From NCBI GenBank assembly GCA_040954595.2, contig CM082582.2:4030001-4094000 (forward strand): DNA of 64,000 nucleotides. The letters run 5' to 3'. This document shows, in pieces, positions 1 to 20,700 of the stretch (within the stretch, counting starts at the first letter, position 1; each line of letters begins with the position of its first letter). Position numbers and translations under genes: made by a program. The notes beneath the pieces were generated by a model that was not told the origin of the DNA, ran no database searches, and saw only the letters and a program-made list of their open reading frames with translations. Source of the DNA: Balanoglossus misakiensis. Its lineage: Eukaryota; Hemichordata.

Positions 1-7555
<7,555 letters not shown>

Positions 7556-8450
7556 TGCGACTTCTAACCTTTAAGCGAGAACAACCGGTTGAGAAATGGG
7601 GCGGGGCAGGTGAAAGTGACGATGATGCATGGTGGCAATATTGGTTGACATGACAGACATAAACAAGTACGTGCCCAGATCATGGATGATGTAATCACGA
7701 TGAAACTTCCGTACAAATGTGCAGAAACGCTGGGGATCGAAGCCCACTAATTAGCGTCATCGACCACAGCTATTTCAACAACAAATTGAACTTTGGTGTA
7801 ATTTCATGCAAATTCGAATCTTACCGGTATTATTGTACACACCCAGACACTGGAGGAGAGTACACACGTGCGTTTTGACGGCAAAATGGCGAAGTCTCAC
7901 CGAATCTCGTCCCAAATGACGTCTGCTACGAGACTCCAAACTTCGTCCGCTAAGTAAATAAAGATGGCGGTCACTTTGAAAACCCTTCTGCTACAAATTG
8001 AATGAAAATAGGTATGTGCAAGGATATATCCAGGATTTATTTGCAGTTTTGTTTCTCACTGTCACTTCAATGTCGCGTTTAATCGGCGGGGACAATAGTT
8101 GTTTCTGTTTGTTTTTTAATTAACAAGATATACGTCATGAAGAGTGCACATACAAGTTCTCTTTCATAATTTCAAGTTGTCGAAAATTTGCCAGTACCGA
8201 TGATGACTTTATAAATAAGGCTGCTATCATAAATTTGTGGTATCTTCGTGCTAAGATAAACTATTTCAAGTTCAGTACATTCCTAGATAATATTCGTCAC
8301 AGAATGCTGTAACGATCGGAGGTCACGTTTAACGTATAAAAATTGTACATCTGTCAGTGTTCACTCATTTTTCTGTTCACTTGGTTATTCTTGCGTAAGC
8401 TGCTGGTAGATATAAAAGTCATGGTGTCTTTTGCTTGATTTTAAAGGGCC
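7556..8450. promoter_or_regulatory. Divergent spacer between AARS1 and RNF212-like start codons
   Basis: The 895 bases separate two start codons that point away from each other, so both 5' UTRs and promoters must lie here. No clear TATA box, CpG-island-like stretch or repeat was picked out by eye. The assignment as a shared promoter region rests on geometry only. Confidence 0.5.
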
Positions 8451-11400
8451 ATGGCAGACTGGGTCCATTGTAATTCATGCTTTCATCAACCAGGTGATGG
8501 ACGAAAGTTCTTTTTGACGAATTGTGGTCATATGTACTGTGAAAGTTGCGTCAAAGAAGGTAGGTGCATATGCAGTCACCATGCATGTTCGTTTGTGAAG
8601 ATACAGCAATATTTCTTGTGCTGAGTTTAAAGAAACAGTAGAGAATGTTATTGTTTGATTGATTGATAAACCCTGATGGTTCAAGTCTTAGGTAGCAGGC
8701 CCATGGGATATTATATGGAAATAACATTACCCTACTTCTCCACTTCGATTTCTATGCAAAACATTTCCTATATTGTTTTTTTCTTCTTCTACAGGAACTA
8801 GTAATAAATGTAAGATGTGTGGTAGCCCATGTTCAGCAATTGCTTTGTCCTCTCAGGTATACAGTAGTTTCTCAATATCACTGTACGCAATTATTCCACT
8901 ATATGGAATTATATTTACACATAAACCTTGAACTTGAATCTTTTTTAACACTCATTTCAATGCTTACCAGTGTAATTGTATGTGGAAATATAAAAGGGCA
9001 ATATATCAACTTCAAATTCAAATACTTCATGGACAACAATTTAAAGCCCGACCTTCTAATTTTCTCCAGATGAAACCAGATGTTGAGATCTTCTTTACTG
9101 ATCCAGCGGACATTGTTAAAAAGCAACAAAGACAACTCCTTCAGGTATGTCCATATTGTCCAGCAGTATTAATTGTGTGTTCACAGAGAGGTAGTGTGCA
9201 TGATCAAAAGCCCAAAAGCTGACACTTTTAGCAAGGTGTATTGGTATGTCACAGATATATGAACAGAAGCTCCCATAAACATAGACCATGATTAATAACA
9301 TATCTGATGATGGCTAAGTGAGAAAAAAGACCAGTTCTGTCAAACCAACAAAGACAGCTTGAAGGAGCCTGGACAAATGGGCCAGGTGCTCTTGCATTGA
9401 GGTTAAGAGACATTTTGGATGCAATCATTTGATGTAGGCTAAGGTATGATTTTTCGAAGCACATTTAATTCATTGCCGTTCTAAATGAATTTCTTTGTCT
9501 TTCTATAATAGGTGATGGACTTTCAGAAGAATCACAGACAAAGGCTAACAGCATATATGAAAGAAAAGGTAGGGACATGTTGAGAGAGAGAGTGTGATTG
9601 CAGACAAGTATCATACATCCATCCATTAATTTAAAGACAATCATAATCTGATGGTAGCTTTTATTTCTAAGATACAAATTTATTAGCAATTTAAATAAGT
9701 GATGTTTCCAATTTTTCTATTCTTTCTCATTGTTTTTTGTCATTTCTTTATTTTCTGTTCAAGTGAGGTTGCATGTATTGTTGATAATTTTCTTGAGTTA
9801 CCAGTGTGTTTGTTGAGTCAGTTGCGCATCTGAGAGGGCACACTGTATGGGTCTATACTTTTTCTAATGCAAAGTAAATCATGGAAACGTTGCGTGTTGA
9901 TTGATTTTGGAAATTACCCTTAGCAGTTGTTGCTTAACAGTTTGAATCCTTCGGTATACCCTTAATTCTAACAGCTTTTGAAAACTACCAGCTAACCATG
10001 TTCAATGTTGGTTTACCATCATTTCTCTCTCATTCAGAACAAAAAGCAAAATGCAGTAATGGATGATGCAAGAAGGAAGCTTGACCAGTGGGAAGACTTA
10101 GAAAGGTGACAATACTATAACAGTTCCTGAAAAAGTGAAAGTTAATTGGGCAAAACCATGGTATTTGTTCCATGTGTGAAATTTTTTTCATCAGAATTCA
10201 TTTGAAACATATAAATCATTAGTCAGACACCAATACCAAGCTTTTAACATTGGTGAAACATTAAACTTTTGATTTGAATAACCAGAATAATTTGTTACAG
10301 GAACACCCAGGGTTGGTTCACAAACCCAAGCAAACCATCTAGATTGCATTTATGTTTGAATCCATATCTTTTTATTCTCATCTCAGGGAAATCTTGATAT
10401 TGAAAGAAGAAAATTCTAATTTACGAAGGCTTCTCGGTCGTTCTCCAGGAACTAAATTATCTCACAGGTAAACTTTCAAAAATTATGATATCATTTTTAT
10501 TTTCCAGAATCAAAATCTGACTGAAAATAGCAGAGCGCTTTATTCAGTCATGACCAATGGTATTGTAGTGAAGACTCTTTTTATGCTTGAAATATATCTT
10601 ACAATATCTTGAAACTTGAAATTGTTTCCTTCTTGTCTTTATTATTTGATCCTATGATCAATGATGAAATACATTAAGGCCAGTAGCCTACAGTCTATGA
10701 ATAAATTATTATTCTATATCTTACAATTAACAGAACAAAATCACCAGGGACTGGGCTGAGTCCATCACAAAAATTAACAGGCAAGTTTCTAGTGTTATAC
10801 AGCTGTTATGTTAGAAACATCACAGTGGATAGTATCTGAAATCACAGTGTTCCTTGAATGAGGTTTCTCACTCTGGACAATTGTGGAATTGTTAAAAAAG
10901 TAATCCTTTATTGATTTCTGGTACAAATGCATGTTACCAGTAATTGAGAACAAGTCACTACCCCTTGATAGTGTCCTACACGATGCCCTTGATGACAATG
11001 TGGATAGCTGTGTTGTTTTTTATCAGGGAGAACTCCATCACCATCCCAGCACAGCCATAAATCACCCTTTGCAGCATCCAGAGGAAACCATCCATCAACG
11101 TTAGTATAAATCACTTCAATACCTTCTGCATCATTCCCATTCTACCGTAAATAAATCTGCAATCATTCCTATCAGACTAAAATTTTCAAATACTGGTAGC
11201 TTGAATCTCCTACCCTATACTTTATGTATACAAACTTGATATAAAGGCATGCATTACGGTATGTTAGAGGTAATTATTTTTTATGTACTAGTTCTAAGAC
11301 TAAATACATGTTATCTTTTACACAGCCCACAGAACAATACTGGTGATACACAAACATCACATGCTGTAAGTATCCAACACCAGTTAATGTTATTTTTAAA

Positions 11401-14079
11401 TAAACTAACTAAAACGCTTGTGAATATTTCAGTACAGATTTATGTTCTTGGTGATATAATTGGATCTGGTACATTATGGAAAGTAATTGCAATGGGATAT
11501 CAAAAGGATGGTTTTCTTTGCCTGTGTTACAAATTTTCATTTCAAATGTCTTCTTACAGGCTTTGGGACAATACACACCACAAGGTCCATCTCGAATTAC
11601 AATGAGAACACCACCTGTTGATGGTAAAATGGGTAAGTTACTGTTGTTTTGTTTGTTTACTTCAGACTTAATACCTGTCCATATATAATACAATGTATCA
11701 AAATGGATAATATATAAATCGCATGAAAAACAACAACAAACAAACCCACACAGATTGTCTTAAAATAAGATAAGTGACCCCGCTATCACATGACATATCC
11801 AGCATCTCATTGCCATAGAACACTATAATAGTCTGCAAGCAACATTTTATTCCAGAGTATAGGCCTACTGACAAGAATCATGATGATATTCAAAAGTGTA
11901 ATAAGGATCATACCATGCTGAGTCTTAGTTTCTATTATTACAGGTACTCCACCAACACCAGTCAGAAATCTCCAACTGCAAACATCATCATCTTATGGAA
12001 GGTTAGTTTGAACTTGATTAGTGCCTATGGCAACTATTTTTCAGTCTTATTCTCATTGTAAACCAAACTGTTGTCTTTTTTCCCCTATCAATTTGTTTGT
12101 TTGTTTATGAGAATAAACTATTATTATTATGTCTTCTAATTTGTGAAAACTGACACACTATGCTAAAAAATGTGTATATATTGTATTGGACATAGAGTGA
12201 GAATAGGGCATTATTCTTAACATATGTAAGAGTTGCAAAAAATAAAGCAGACACTTAGGAAGATTTTCATTCTAAGTACGCAAGGGCAGTTATATAAGTA
12301 TTTGAGTTGGCTTAACAGCAATGAGTTCACACTACACATTTTTTTAAATAAATGAAATTGAAAATCACGGTACAAAACACCTGGTAGTATAAAAAAATTG
12401 CTTGATCCCTATTTCATCTTTTAGCAGACAAAAAGCTCCTACATCAGGTAGTTATGAAGTATGCACACCAAACAGATCAATGATGCCAATTAGGTCTTCA
12501 CCCATGTCCATTAGCCCAGCAACAAGGTTAGTTCACCAAGTTTTAGTGTTCAGATCATCAAACATACATGCAGTAACAGCTTTTTCACTTCATTGGTGCG
12601 ACACATGAAATCCAAAGATGTTGATACCCTATTACACCTACTGTGCCCTTGAGCAAACCATAGACCCTGAAGCGAACATGTCAGCTGTACTGCAACTTGG
12701 ACTGACATGAATGAAGTCAAGTTTTGTTTTTTTTAAAGTCGTTAATTCCAATGTTCTTCATGATCTGCAGAATTTCCACTGTGAGTGACATCAGTCATGG
12801 AAAGGATGGACAATACATGAGAACAACACCAAAGGAGCAGCATAATAGCCAAATATCATCCCAAGGTAATAAAAACTACTGCCACATTACTTTACAGAGG
12901 TTCTGTTAGATTTTTTTCCTATGTGTACTTAAACACGCATTCAGAATTTACTTTGCGTAAAATGCATCAAAATTGCGTAGGCAGTTGAAAGTCTCCAATA
13001 GAACACCACTGCACATTGTTAATACAATTGTTCTGTTTCAGCTTATCACACCCCACCTTCACAAGTTGTTTATAACACTTGGGACCCGTCCAAGAGGCAG
13101 ATCCATGTAAGTGTACAAACATCTCTCTCCTGTTAAAGCATTTGACAAACTTGTTCTTTAGTGGCGGTTCTTTTATGCATTTATAAAAAGTCAAAACATA
13201 TTACGGTACAATGATTACCATAAACACTCCAGTTATTAGACTGCTCCATTAGTTCGACCGTCCATCATTCTTTGGATGATTAGGCCATATTAAAACAGGA
13301 CCCCTCCTTCCATGTGAAGAGGGTGGGATTAATAGAATCTCACACTCCCAAGGACCTGGGATCGTATTTCTCACACGAGTTGGGGATTTTTTGTCCCACA
13401 CGAGCCGCAGGCGAGTGCGGGACAAAAAGTATATTGTTGTTTCATGGCAACAGACGTATTCAATATCTTGTTCTCTTTTCAGTTGAGTTATCAACCACGA
13501 ATGCCAATTCTGTAAGTACGGTATATTTCTATAGTGCCTATCACCCTTATGACTACATTCACACCCTCACTCAACTTATAAGTATTTCCAACCACAGCTT
13601 TACTGTACAATTATTTAGACCAGTTCATGTAAGAATGGAATATTTTTCAATTCAGCAACCTGTTTCAAGCTTCACATGAGAACGGTTTATAAACTGGTTT
13701 GGAAGTTTGTCCATCATGTCATTGGATAGGGAAAATTGAAGAAAATAGATAGAGAACATTGAAGAAAACCCATGAAAGTTATAATGCCGTATCAAAATAT
13801 TTAATGTGGCAAAACTATCAGCAGCTTAACTGTGCATTTGACTCTTTTCTGTGTAAATTTATTTTGAGTTGACAGACACCCTCATTGTTAAACATGGCGT
13901 TTGCATTCACAAACCACACTGTCTATTGCCAAGTATGTAATAAGACCTTATTACGGGTACATGCATGTGAAACTCAAACAAACCTGCCACTTGCATGGAA
14001 TACTTCAAGTGAATCATTTGTTTTTCCTTCCAGGTCTGCTGCATTGTCTGATCCAAGCAAACAAGGCAAGAATAAATGA
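8451..14079 (+). CDS. RNF212: RNF212-like meiotic RING finger protein (Zip3/HEI10 class)
   Basis: RNF212 proteins are SUMO/ubiquitin-type E3 ligases that stabilise crossover-designated recombination sites on meiotic chromosomes. Sixteen exons give about 358 residues: 8451-8559, 8795-8856, 9070-9144, 9512-9568, 10038-10105, 10387-10467, 10734-10780, 11027-11099, 11326-11365, 11560-11632, 11944-12001, 12428-12526, 12771-12865, 13042-13106, 13483-13511 and 14034-14079 (stop TGA). Phases are consistent throughout. The N-terminus MADWVHCNSCF, then LTNCGHMYCESCV and CKMCGSPC, forms the C3HC4 RING at about residues 7-50. A coiled coil follows around residues 80-140, then a long Ser/Pro/Thr-rich tail. 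In the tail, SRITMRTPPVDGKMG resembles a C-terminal segment of vertebrate RNF212, which favours RNF212 over RNF212B. The exon ending at 10780 uses a GC donor (AG|GCAAGT). Small distal exons are less certain than the RING exons. Confidence 0.88.
13327..13430. mobile_element. MITE, family GGACCTGGGATC, copy 2 (partial)
   Basis: The left end GATTAATAGAATCTCACACT and GGACCTGGGATCGTATTTCT match copies 1 and 4. The right arm is replaced by GAGTGCGGGACAAAAAG. It lies in an intron of the RNF212-like gene. Confidence 0.65.
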
Positions 14080-14779
14080 AGATATCTTCTTGTAAGAACT
14101 GATGACATCATGTACATATGAACATACAAGACATCAAGACTTGCTTTATTTGCATCAGTTACTTGTAGTACAGCTTACCAAGTTCAAACTGAAGGTGGAG
14201 GATGTTGTCAAATTGTATTTGAAACTTTGGTGACACTTGCTTCATTTCCAGTGTTTAATTTGTCATTGACTGAAAATAGCAGTAAACTCGTTAAAGACGC
14301 AAGTTGTTTTAGCACTTTCAGTTACCAATTTGATTAGGTAATTGAGTAAACATATCCACAGAAAACAAAAAAACTTGTACCAGATAAATTTTGTAGAAAA
14401 CTGACCAATTTATTAGTTGATATTGAAGTAATTACATGCCTTTTACAAAATAATTTGTACATCTGTTTTTAATATAAGAAAATTAAATCTTTTCACATAA
14501 TCTTGAATATTTGTATTGATATGGTTATTTTTTTACTGTTTGTTACAAATATTTTTATCTACAGTTTATTATGGATACAGCCTTAAATCACGCAAGTATA
14601 TTCTGACATCATTTATAATAACATAAAATCAAGCCACTGTCAGTCGGTCCAAAAGTGAAACAAATCATTTGTGATAAATACATGCAAGTCTCATAGAAAA
14701 TTCAAATTTCTGTTCTTAAAATTCACTTCATATTATAAGGCAGTGAAAGTAATATAATCAGCTGATCTGTCAATATTTC
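14080..14779. other. Convergent intergenic spacer (two 3' UTRs)
   Basis: This lies between the stop codons of the RNF212-like gene and TBC1D31, which face each other. It is AT-rich and should hold both 3' UTRs and poly(A) sites. No ORF, repeat family or RNA gene was recognised. Confidence 0.5.
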
Positions 14780-17700
14780 CTAGATATCATCATCATCGTC
14801 GTCATCATCAGGGATAAAGTTGACTGGTGGTTGTGATTTCCTGCTTTCTGATGCGAGGCGTCTTCGAAGTTCTCTCACTTCTTTCAGCAGATCGTGTTCC
14901 CTTTTTTCAAATGTTTTCCTGCCTCGATCTAAAGAAACTGAAAAATGCATTTCTTTAGTAAGATTGAACTTGAAATATGGTAACAATTACAAATTGCCAA
15001 CTGTCAGCTACATGCTATCATAGCTCATGAAGTAAATTTTCATTGGACAGTGTTACGACACCCGTTTTAGTTGTGTATGCTTGGTTGCTTGACATGACAA
15101 AAGGCCTTGTATTTCAATGGTAATTATAATATTATTTGGCCAGCAGGTGGTCACTGGTATAATGTGTGACCTCAAAATCCACAGGGATCACTTCTTGATA
15201 CTGCATTGGTGAGAGAGCATGCCACTCTGAGCTGACATCACTGTTGTGCCATGACTTGGGATTTTGAGGTCTGACTGACTGGCCTTGCACAAGATTTTCT
15301 GCGTTTTCTGGTGAGGAACTGACTGTGGACAACGGACTTCTGTGAATAACGGACTTCTGTGCCTGCTCTATGATGCCAGTTTCTTCGCAACCTGCACTGT
15401 GGGACTGAGGACAGGCGGACATTTTACAAATTCCCTCTCGACCAAGCAGGGTAAAAAGGTAAAACTATAGAATAATTTTTATTGTATGCATTTTTTTTAT
15501 CAACAGAAGATAATGGTTTTGACGAAATATTTTTGTTGTTGTACAAAGAACTCCATTGTGTGCTCCTGGGTTATTTCCACTAAGAAGTAATTCTCAAGTC
15601 ATACGAACTAGTTCCTGAAGCGTACAGGCAAACGTTCAGAAATGTACAAAAGCGGAATGACCAAACTCATGTTGAATTTGCCAGAGAAAACGAAAGCTTG
15701 TTTGATAGATGGTTAACTGCAAAGGGAGTTAATCAGAATTTTGATAAACTTAGGGAACTCATGTTGATCGAAGAGTTTAAACAATGTGTTCATTCTGATA
15801 TCAACACTCATCTTGATGAGCATAAAGTTGACGTGTTGCATAAAGCAGCTACTTTGGCTGATGAATATGCTTTAACTCATAAACTTAGCTAAGAGTATTG
15901 AAAATAAACCTGTGAATTCTAAAATAAGGGGAGAAAGTCCGAATTCTGGAGAAAAGACTAAGGACATGTGCCTATTGTAAAAAGAAGGGGCATCTTATTT
16001 CAGAATGTTGGTTTTTGCAAAGGAAAGGGAATAAAGTTAAAGGAGAGAATTGGGTTATATTAATGTGCCTTTACACATGATAAATTTGCAGTCAAAATTA
16101 ATATCAGGATCTGTTATAAAAGTTGGGGTGAGACCCACTTTGCCCATAAGAGGGTATTTCCATGTTACTAGGCAATGAACCTAGGCTAGTACTAATGGCA
16201 GTGTATGCCCTTGAAGCCAATATACATGTAATGTAATGTGTTTGTGGCATTGATACAGAAATTCTTCATGATGCAAGAAAATATCTAGTACTTGTACAGA
16301 TAAATGGCTTACATAAATAACTTTGACAATCCAGATTTTTTTTTCAAAATCATTATTGCATGGGATAATATAAACACATCACTTACACAATCACAATTGC
16401 TGTATCAAGACAGTTACATATACAGTAAAGACTTACTTGGGACATCTGGTTCAGCAGGAGGACTTGTATCATTCAGACATGTATTCTCGGCTGTTGCACC
16501 TTGAACTCTACTGCTATCTGCTGCAATTGGTGTGGTTACTCCATGTTCTGTATGTTTATGTTTGACGTCTCGCAAACGTTCTGGAAAATTACACAATGTA
16601 TTAATGACAACAGACTACACAGAATCCTACATCATCATTATATCTGGCGAGAAGTCTCTCATATCCAATCAGAGCAACAACTCTTATTTTAATTCAAAGC
16701 TTATTCAACCATATTCAATGTTTACCACATGCAGACATGGCAAAATTGACAATGCTTCAGAGGCAGTACTTCTAATGGTTAGTGGTTAGTGTCTGTGAAT
16801 GGCCATAAACAATTTGTTTCCCCATATTTTGATTTCTGTAAATAAATAAATAAAATTTGCCTTTGATCCAATTTATACCCTAATATCTACTGCTCCCTAT
16901 CGACATTACTGAGAAATTTACACCTGGCTAAGCCACACCTCCTCCATATAATAGCTGAACTGGCCCCTTGCTAATCGGGGTATATTTCAGAACAAAAGGG
17001 ATCACTTCTTCTATTCCAATGTTAGTTTTTTTCTCAGATTCTGCTCAACCCTTAGACTGCTGCATTACACCTGAAGTTTCCTATTCGGGAAGTAGATAAG
17101 TAGCCAATTCTTTTCTGTGTGAATTTCTTAGCAATGTGGATAAAAGACAGTAGATATAAAGGTAATTGTTATTTATGAAACGGAAACAACATTATGGTAT
17201 GTGTACACAGATGCAATTCAAAGTATGTGCCTATCATTGTACTCACCAAATGATGCATCTAAAGATGCCCTCAACTCCTCAGCATGTTCTCTGGCTAAAG
17301 TTGCTTCTTCTTGTAACAAAGCCACTCTTCGTCTCTCGGAGGCTTCCGAGAGAGCTTTGAATTTATTGTATTGTTCCTGCTCATTCACAGCTTCTTCCAA
17401 CTACACGACCCAACATACAAATTAGAGAGAATTGAGATTTATATCAAGCCAATATAAAAATGGCACTGTAGTGTTAGACACAAAACATACACAGGCAGCA
17501 AAATACAAGATGGCTGGGGCAAGGACTGTTGACAAGATCTTAATTTGTCCAAACAATTCTTTATGTATTGCTCATACTTACCGTGAATTGTGCTATACAT
17601 TTGTTTCTCGTGGTATACCTGTCCAGCATTTCAATGAATTGTTCTTTCTCCCAAAACAAAAACGTAATCATAAAGTAAAGGCATATATGCTTAAATGTAC

Positions 17701-20700
17701 TAACCTTACTTTCTTCAACCTTTTTCATAAGTTCATGTATTTCTTCTTCAAGTTCTCTGTTCTGATCATTGAGTCTCGCTAACTACAAGACAAAATAATG
17801 AAAGATTTAAATACAGCCCTCTATAGCTCTGTTGCTTGAGTCAAAAATAATCTGACATATTGACATCTTGAGGCTAGTTTTTACAGAGCATTACTTAGTT
17901 CTACCAGGGGCTCTTGGGTTTTTTCTATCTACAAGGTTTGGAGTTGCAATTCACTAAGGAAACTTATTTAGGATATTTCATATATTGACCCCAATGTTAT
18001 GAGATTTCAATTCAACCCTACTTTCCAAGAGTGTGGTCTGATGCACACATATGAGCTAGGCACATTGCTGACTTACCTCAACAGATTTGAGTTCTTTTTC
18101 AATGTCATCGAGTCGACCTCTTACTTCTGTCTCTTTCCTCATCTTGGCATCAGTTCCAAGTTGTTCTGTGTGTGCCAATGTTCTCTGCACACCCTGCAAT
18201 ATGAGTTTAAATCAACCTTCACATTATTCAGAAAAAAACGAAGAACCTGTGCCTTTCAGAAAATAAGGTATGCCCCTTTAAATGGAAGCATAAGATACTG
18301 TAAAACAGGCAACTTTTACGCGACTATTTCGCATTCTTGTACTTCACTACATAGTTATCTCCGAAAAACATTTTTACGTCACTTTTTTATTTTCAGTCTT
18401 TTGGCTCCCGCATAGTGTAGATCACGAAAATTTGTTGTTTGCGAAAATTTCCCGTTTTACAGTACATGGTTGACATCAAAAAATATTTACAACTAATAAA
18501 AACTGACTCGTGTTTTCCAAACTCATGTTTATTACAGTGCACACTAATACCTTTCTCTGTACACTTGATAGACATATTGACAATTTACAGTGGATGAAAA
18601 AGAATTCTGTGTTAATAGTTCTATACACCTCTAAAGATGCATGGATAGAAAATAGAAACTTCCTAAACCACCAAGCCAGGAAATATGGGGTGAGAACACC
18701 GCCAAAAATAGCCGATGTCTTTATTTGGTAGTTTTCTCATCATTATTATGTTATTATGTCATTATTTGGCCATTACCTTGGCCATTATTATGCCGTTATT
18801 TGGTTAGTTGGTATTTATGTCATGGTCTCGACATTACCTCGACCATTACCTAGGCCATTATTTGGTTCGCTCGACATTACCTCGGTCATTATTATGCCGT
18901 TATTTGGTTAGTTGGCCGTTATTATGTCATTATTCAGTACCGATGTCTTTATTTGGAAGTTTTCTCATCATTACTATGCTATTATGTCATTATTATACCG
19001 TTATTTGGTTATTTGGTATTTATGTCATGGTCTCGACATTACCTCGACCATTACCTCGGCCATTATTTGGTTCGCTCGACATTATTTGACCTGCTTTATT
19101 ATTTGAACTCTTGCTCGGTACCCAGAATTCATTGCACAAAATGGCGACGGTATGAAAGTTTCGCCGGCCGTGGCCGACGACGGTCTTGTAAACACAGGGT
19201 TCATACGCTCCTGGAAACTCCTGGAATTTGAAACCCCTCCTGGAAACTCCTGAAATCTCCTGGAAATTCAAAATTTCTCCTTGAAACTCCTGGAAAACCG
19301 CGAGTCACGATCGCATTTCACCGGATCGTGAAACGCGTTGCCCATTTCACTCAGCGCACCAGTTATCTTTAGACAGGCGTCCTATAAATAGTATCATTGA
19401 CGTAGTAATGCACAATTTGCAACAACTAACGCAGCTCAGCATTCCGGTCGCAACAAAATATCTAAAACTTGACAAAAGATGTAGCAACTTTTGTAAGAGG
19501 TCATGCCATGTTTCTGCGCGTCTGCAGAATACTTGTGCAGGCGGCCGCGGCAGACACCCGTGAGATCGATGTTCAAGGGCAATTAGTGACGTCAAAAAGA
19601 AGCAAAAAAGGCAGACGTTTTTGTGTGTTTTTTCAGCAGCAAAACAGTAATTTCCATCGGTAATTTGTCGATTTTATCACGACAGAAATCATTGCTTTAG
19701 GGACCGTTCTGTTTTTACGGCCGAGGGTGGGGGAGGGAGTGTCACTTAAATTTTAGCCAAATATATTAAATGATTTGGGAACCTAGGAGATCTCTTGGTG
19801 AAAATTGTTTTACTAGGCCTTCATGGGGAGGTCATTGAAATTTGTACTATCACAGTCAAAAGTCTTTAAATGATTTGTTAAACTAGAATAACAAGTGCAT
19901 GTGAATGTAACAGTAATAGTAAATTTTTTTGTTGCGTAAAACATCCTGGAAAATGGCATTTTTACCACAAAAACTCCTGGAAAATTACTGGAAATCTCCT
20001 GGAAACTCCTGGAATTTTGAATTGCTCTAGGTGTATGTACCCTGAAACAGCACGCGTGGGTCAGGCCTCGAACTTAACGCCGGCCCACCGGCCCCGGGCA
20101 GGTAAATATTTATAGTGGGCCGGTTATTTTCACATCTTGTCGGCCCAATTGGGCCGGTGAATATACACAAATAAATCAGTAAAACATACTGAAGAATCAA
20201 TATTCTATTGTAAAAGTTATTTAGAAAGAAAGATTTCAAGAAAAAAAAACAAAGTTTTGTGTCTTTATATGCCGTTTTTTCTTATTTTATCGAAGATATA
20301 ATCGGCCGTCAACGCGCTGGCAGGGTTACGCGATTAAAGTTCATTGATTGATATGTAAATTAGGAGAAGCCAACGTACGCGCGCGTTGGTGAACCCGACC
20401 TGACCCCTTCCACCCCATGCCCAGGCCATGCGCTCACTGCGTAAGCGTGTCTAAATATAGCTCGGATATATTTGCATAAATTACTGCTTTGTTCTTCTGA
20501 AGTTTGCCTGATAGAATAAAAATGAGTCTTAAAGTTTGGGTTTACTAAAACTTAGAAGGAAGTTTGTACTTAGTGTGTTATCAAAGTGGGAAAGGAAAGG
20601 AAAGGAAAGACAAGGAGTCTAATACAGTAGAACGTCGATTATCCGAACAGCTAGGGGGACAGGCATTTGGTTCGGTTATGCGATCGGTTCGGATACGCAA

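Noticed and set aside
15698-15892. Real host gene with SCAN-like domain
   Set aside because: The zinc knuckle follows in another frame after a stop, and there are no splice sites or promoter; a retroelement relic explains it better.
19209-20010. TCCTGGAAAC clusters as heat-shock or GAS/STAT regulatory arrays
   Set aside because: They are minisatellite units of the transposon arms and occur symmetrically on both arms, so no regulatory role is supported.
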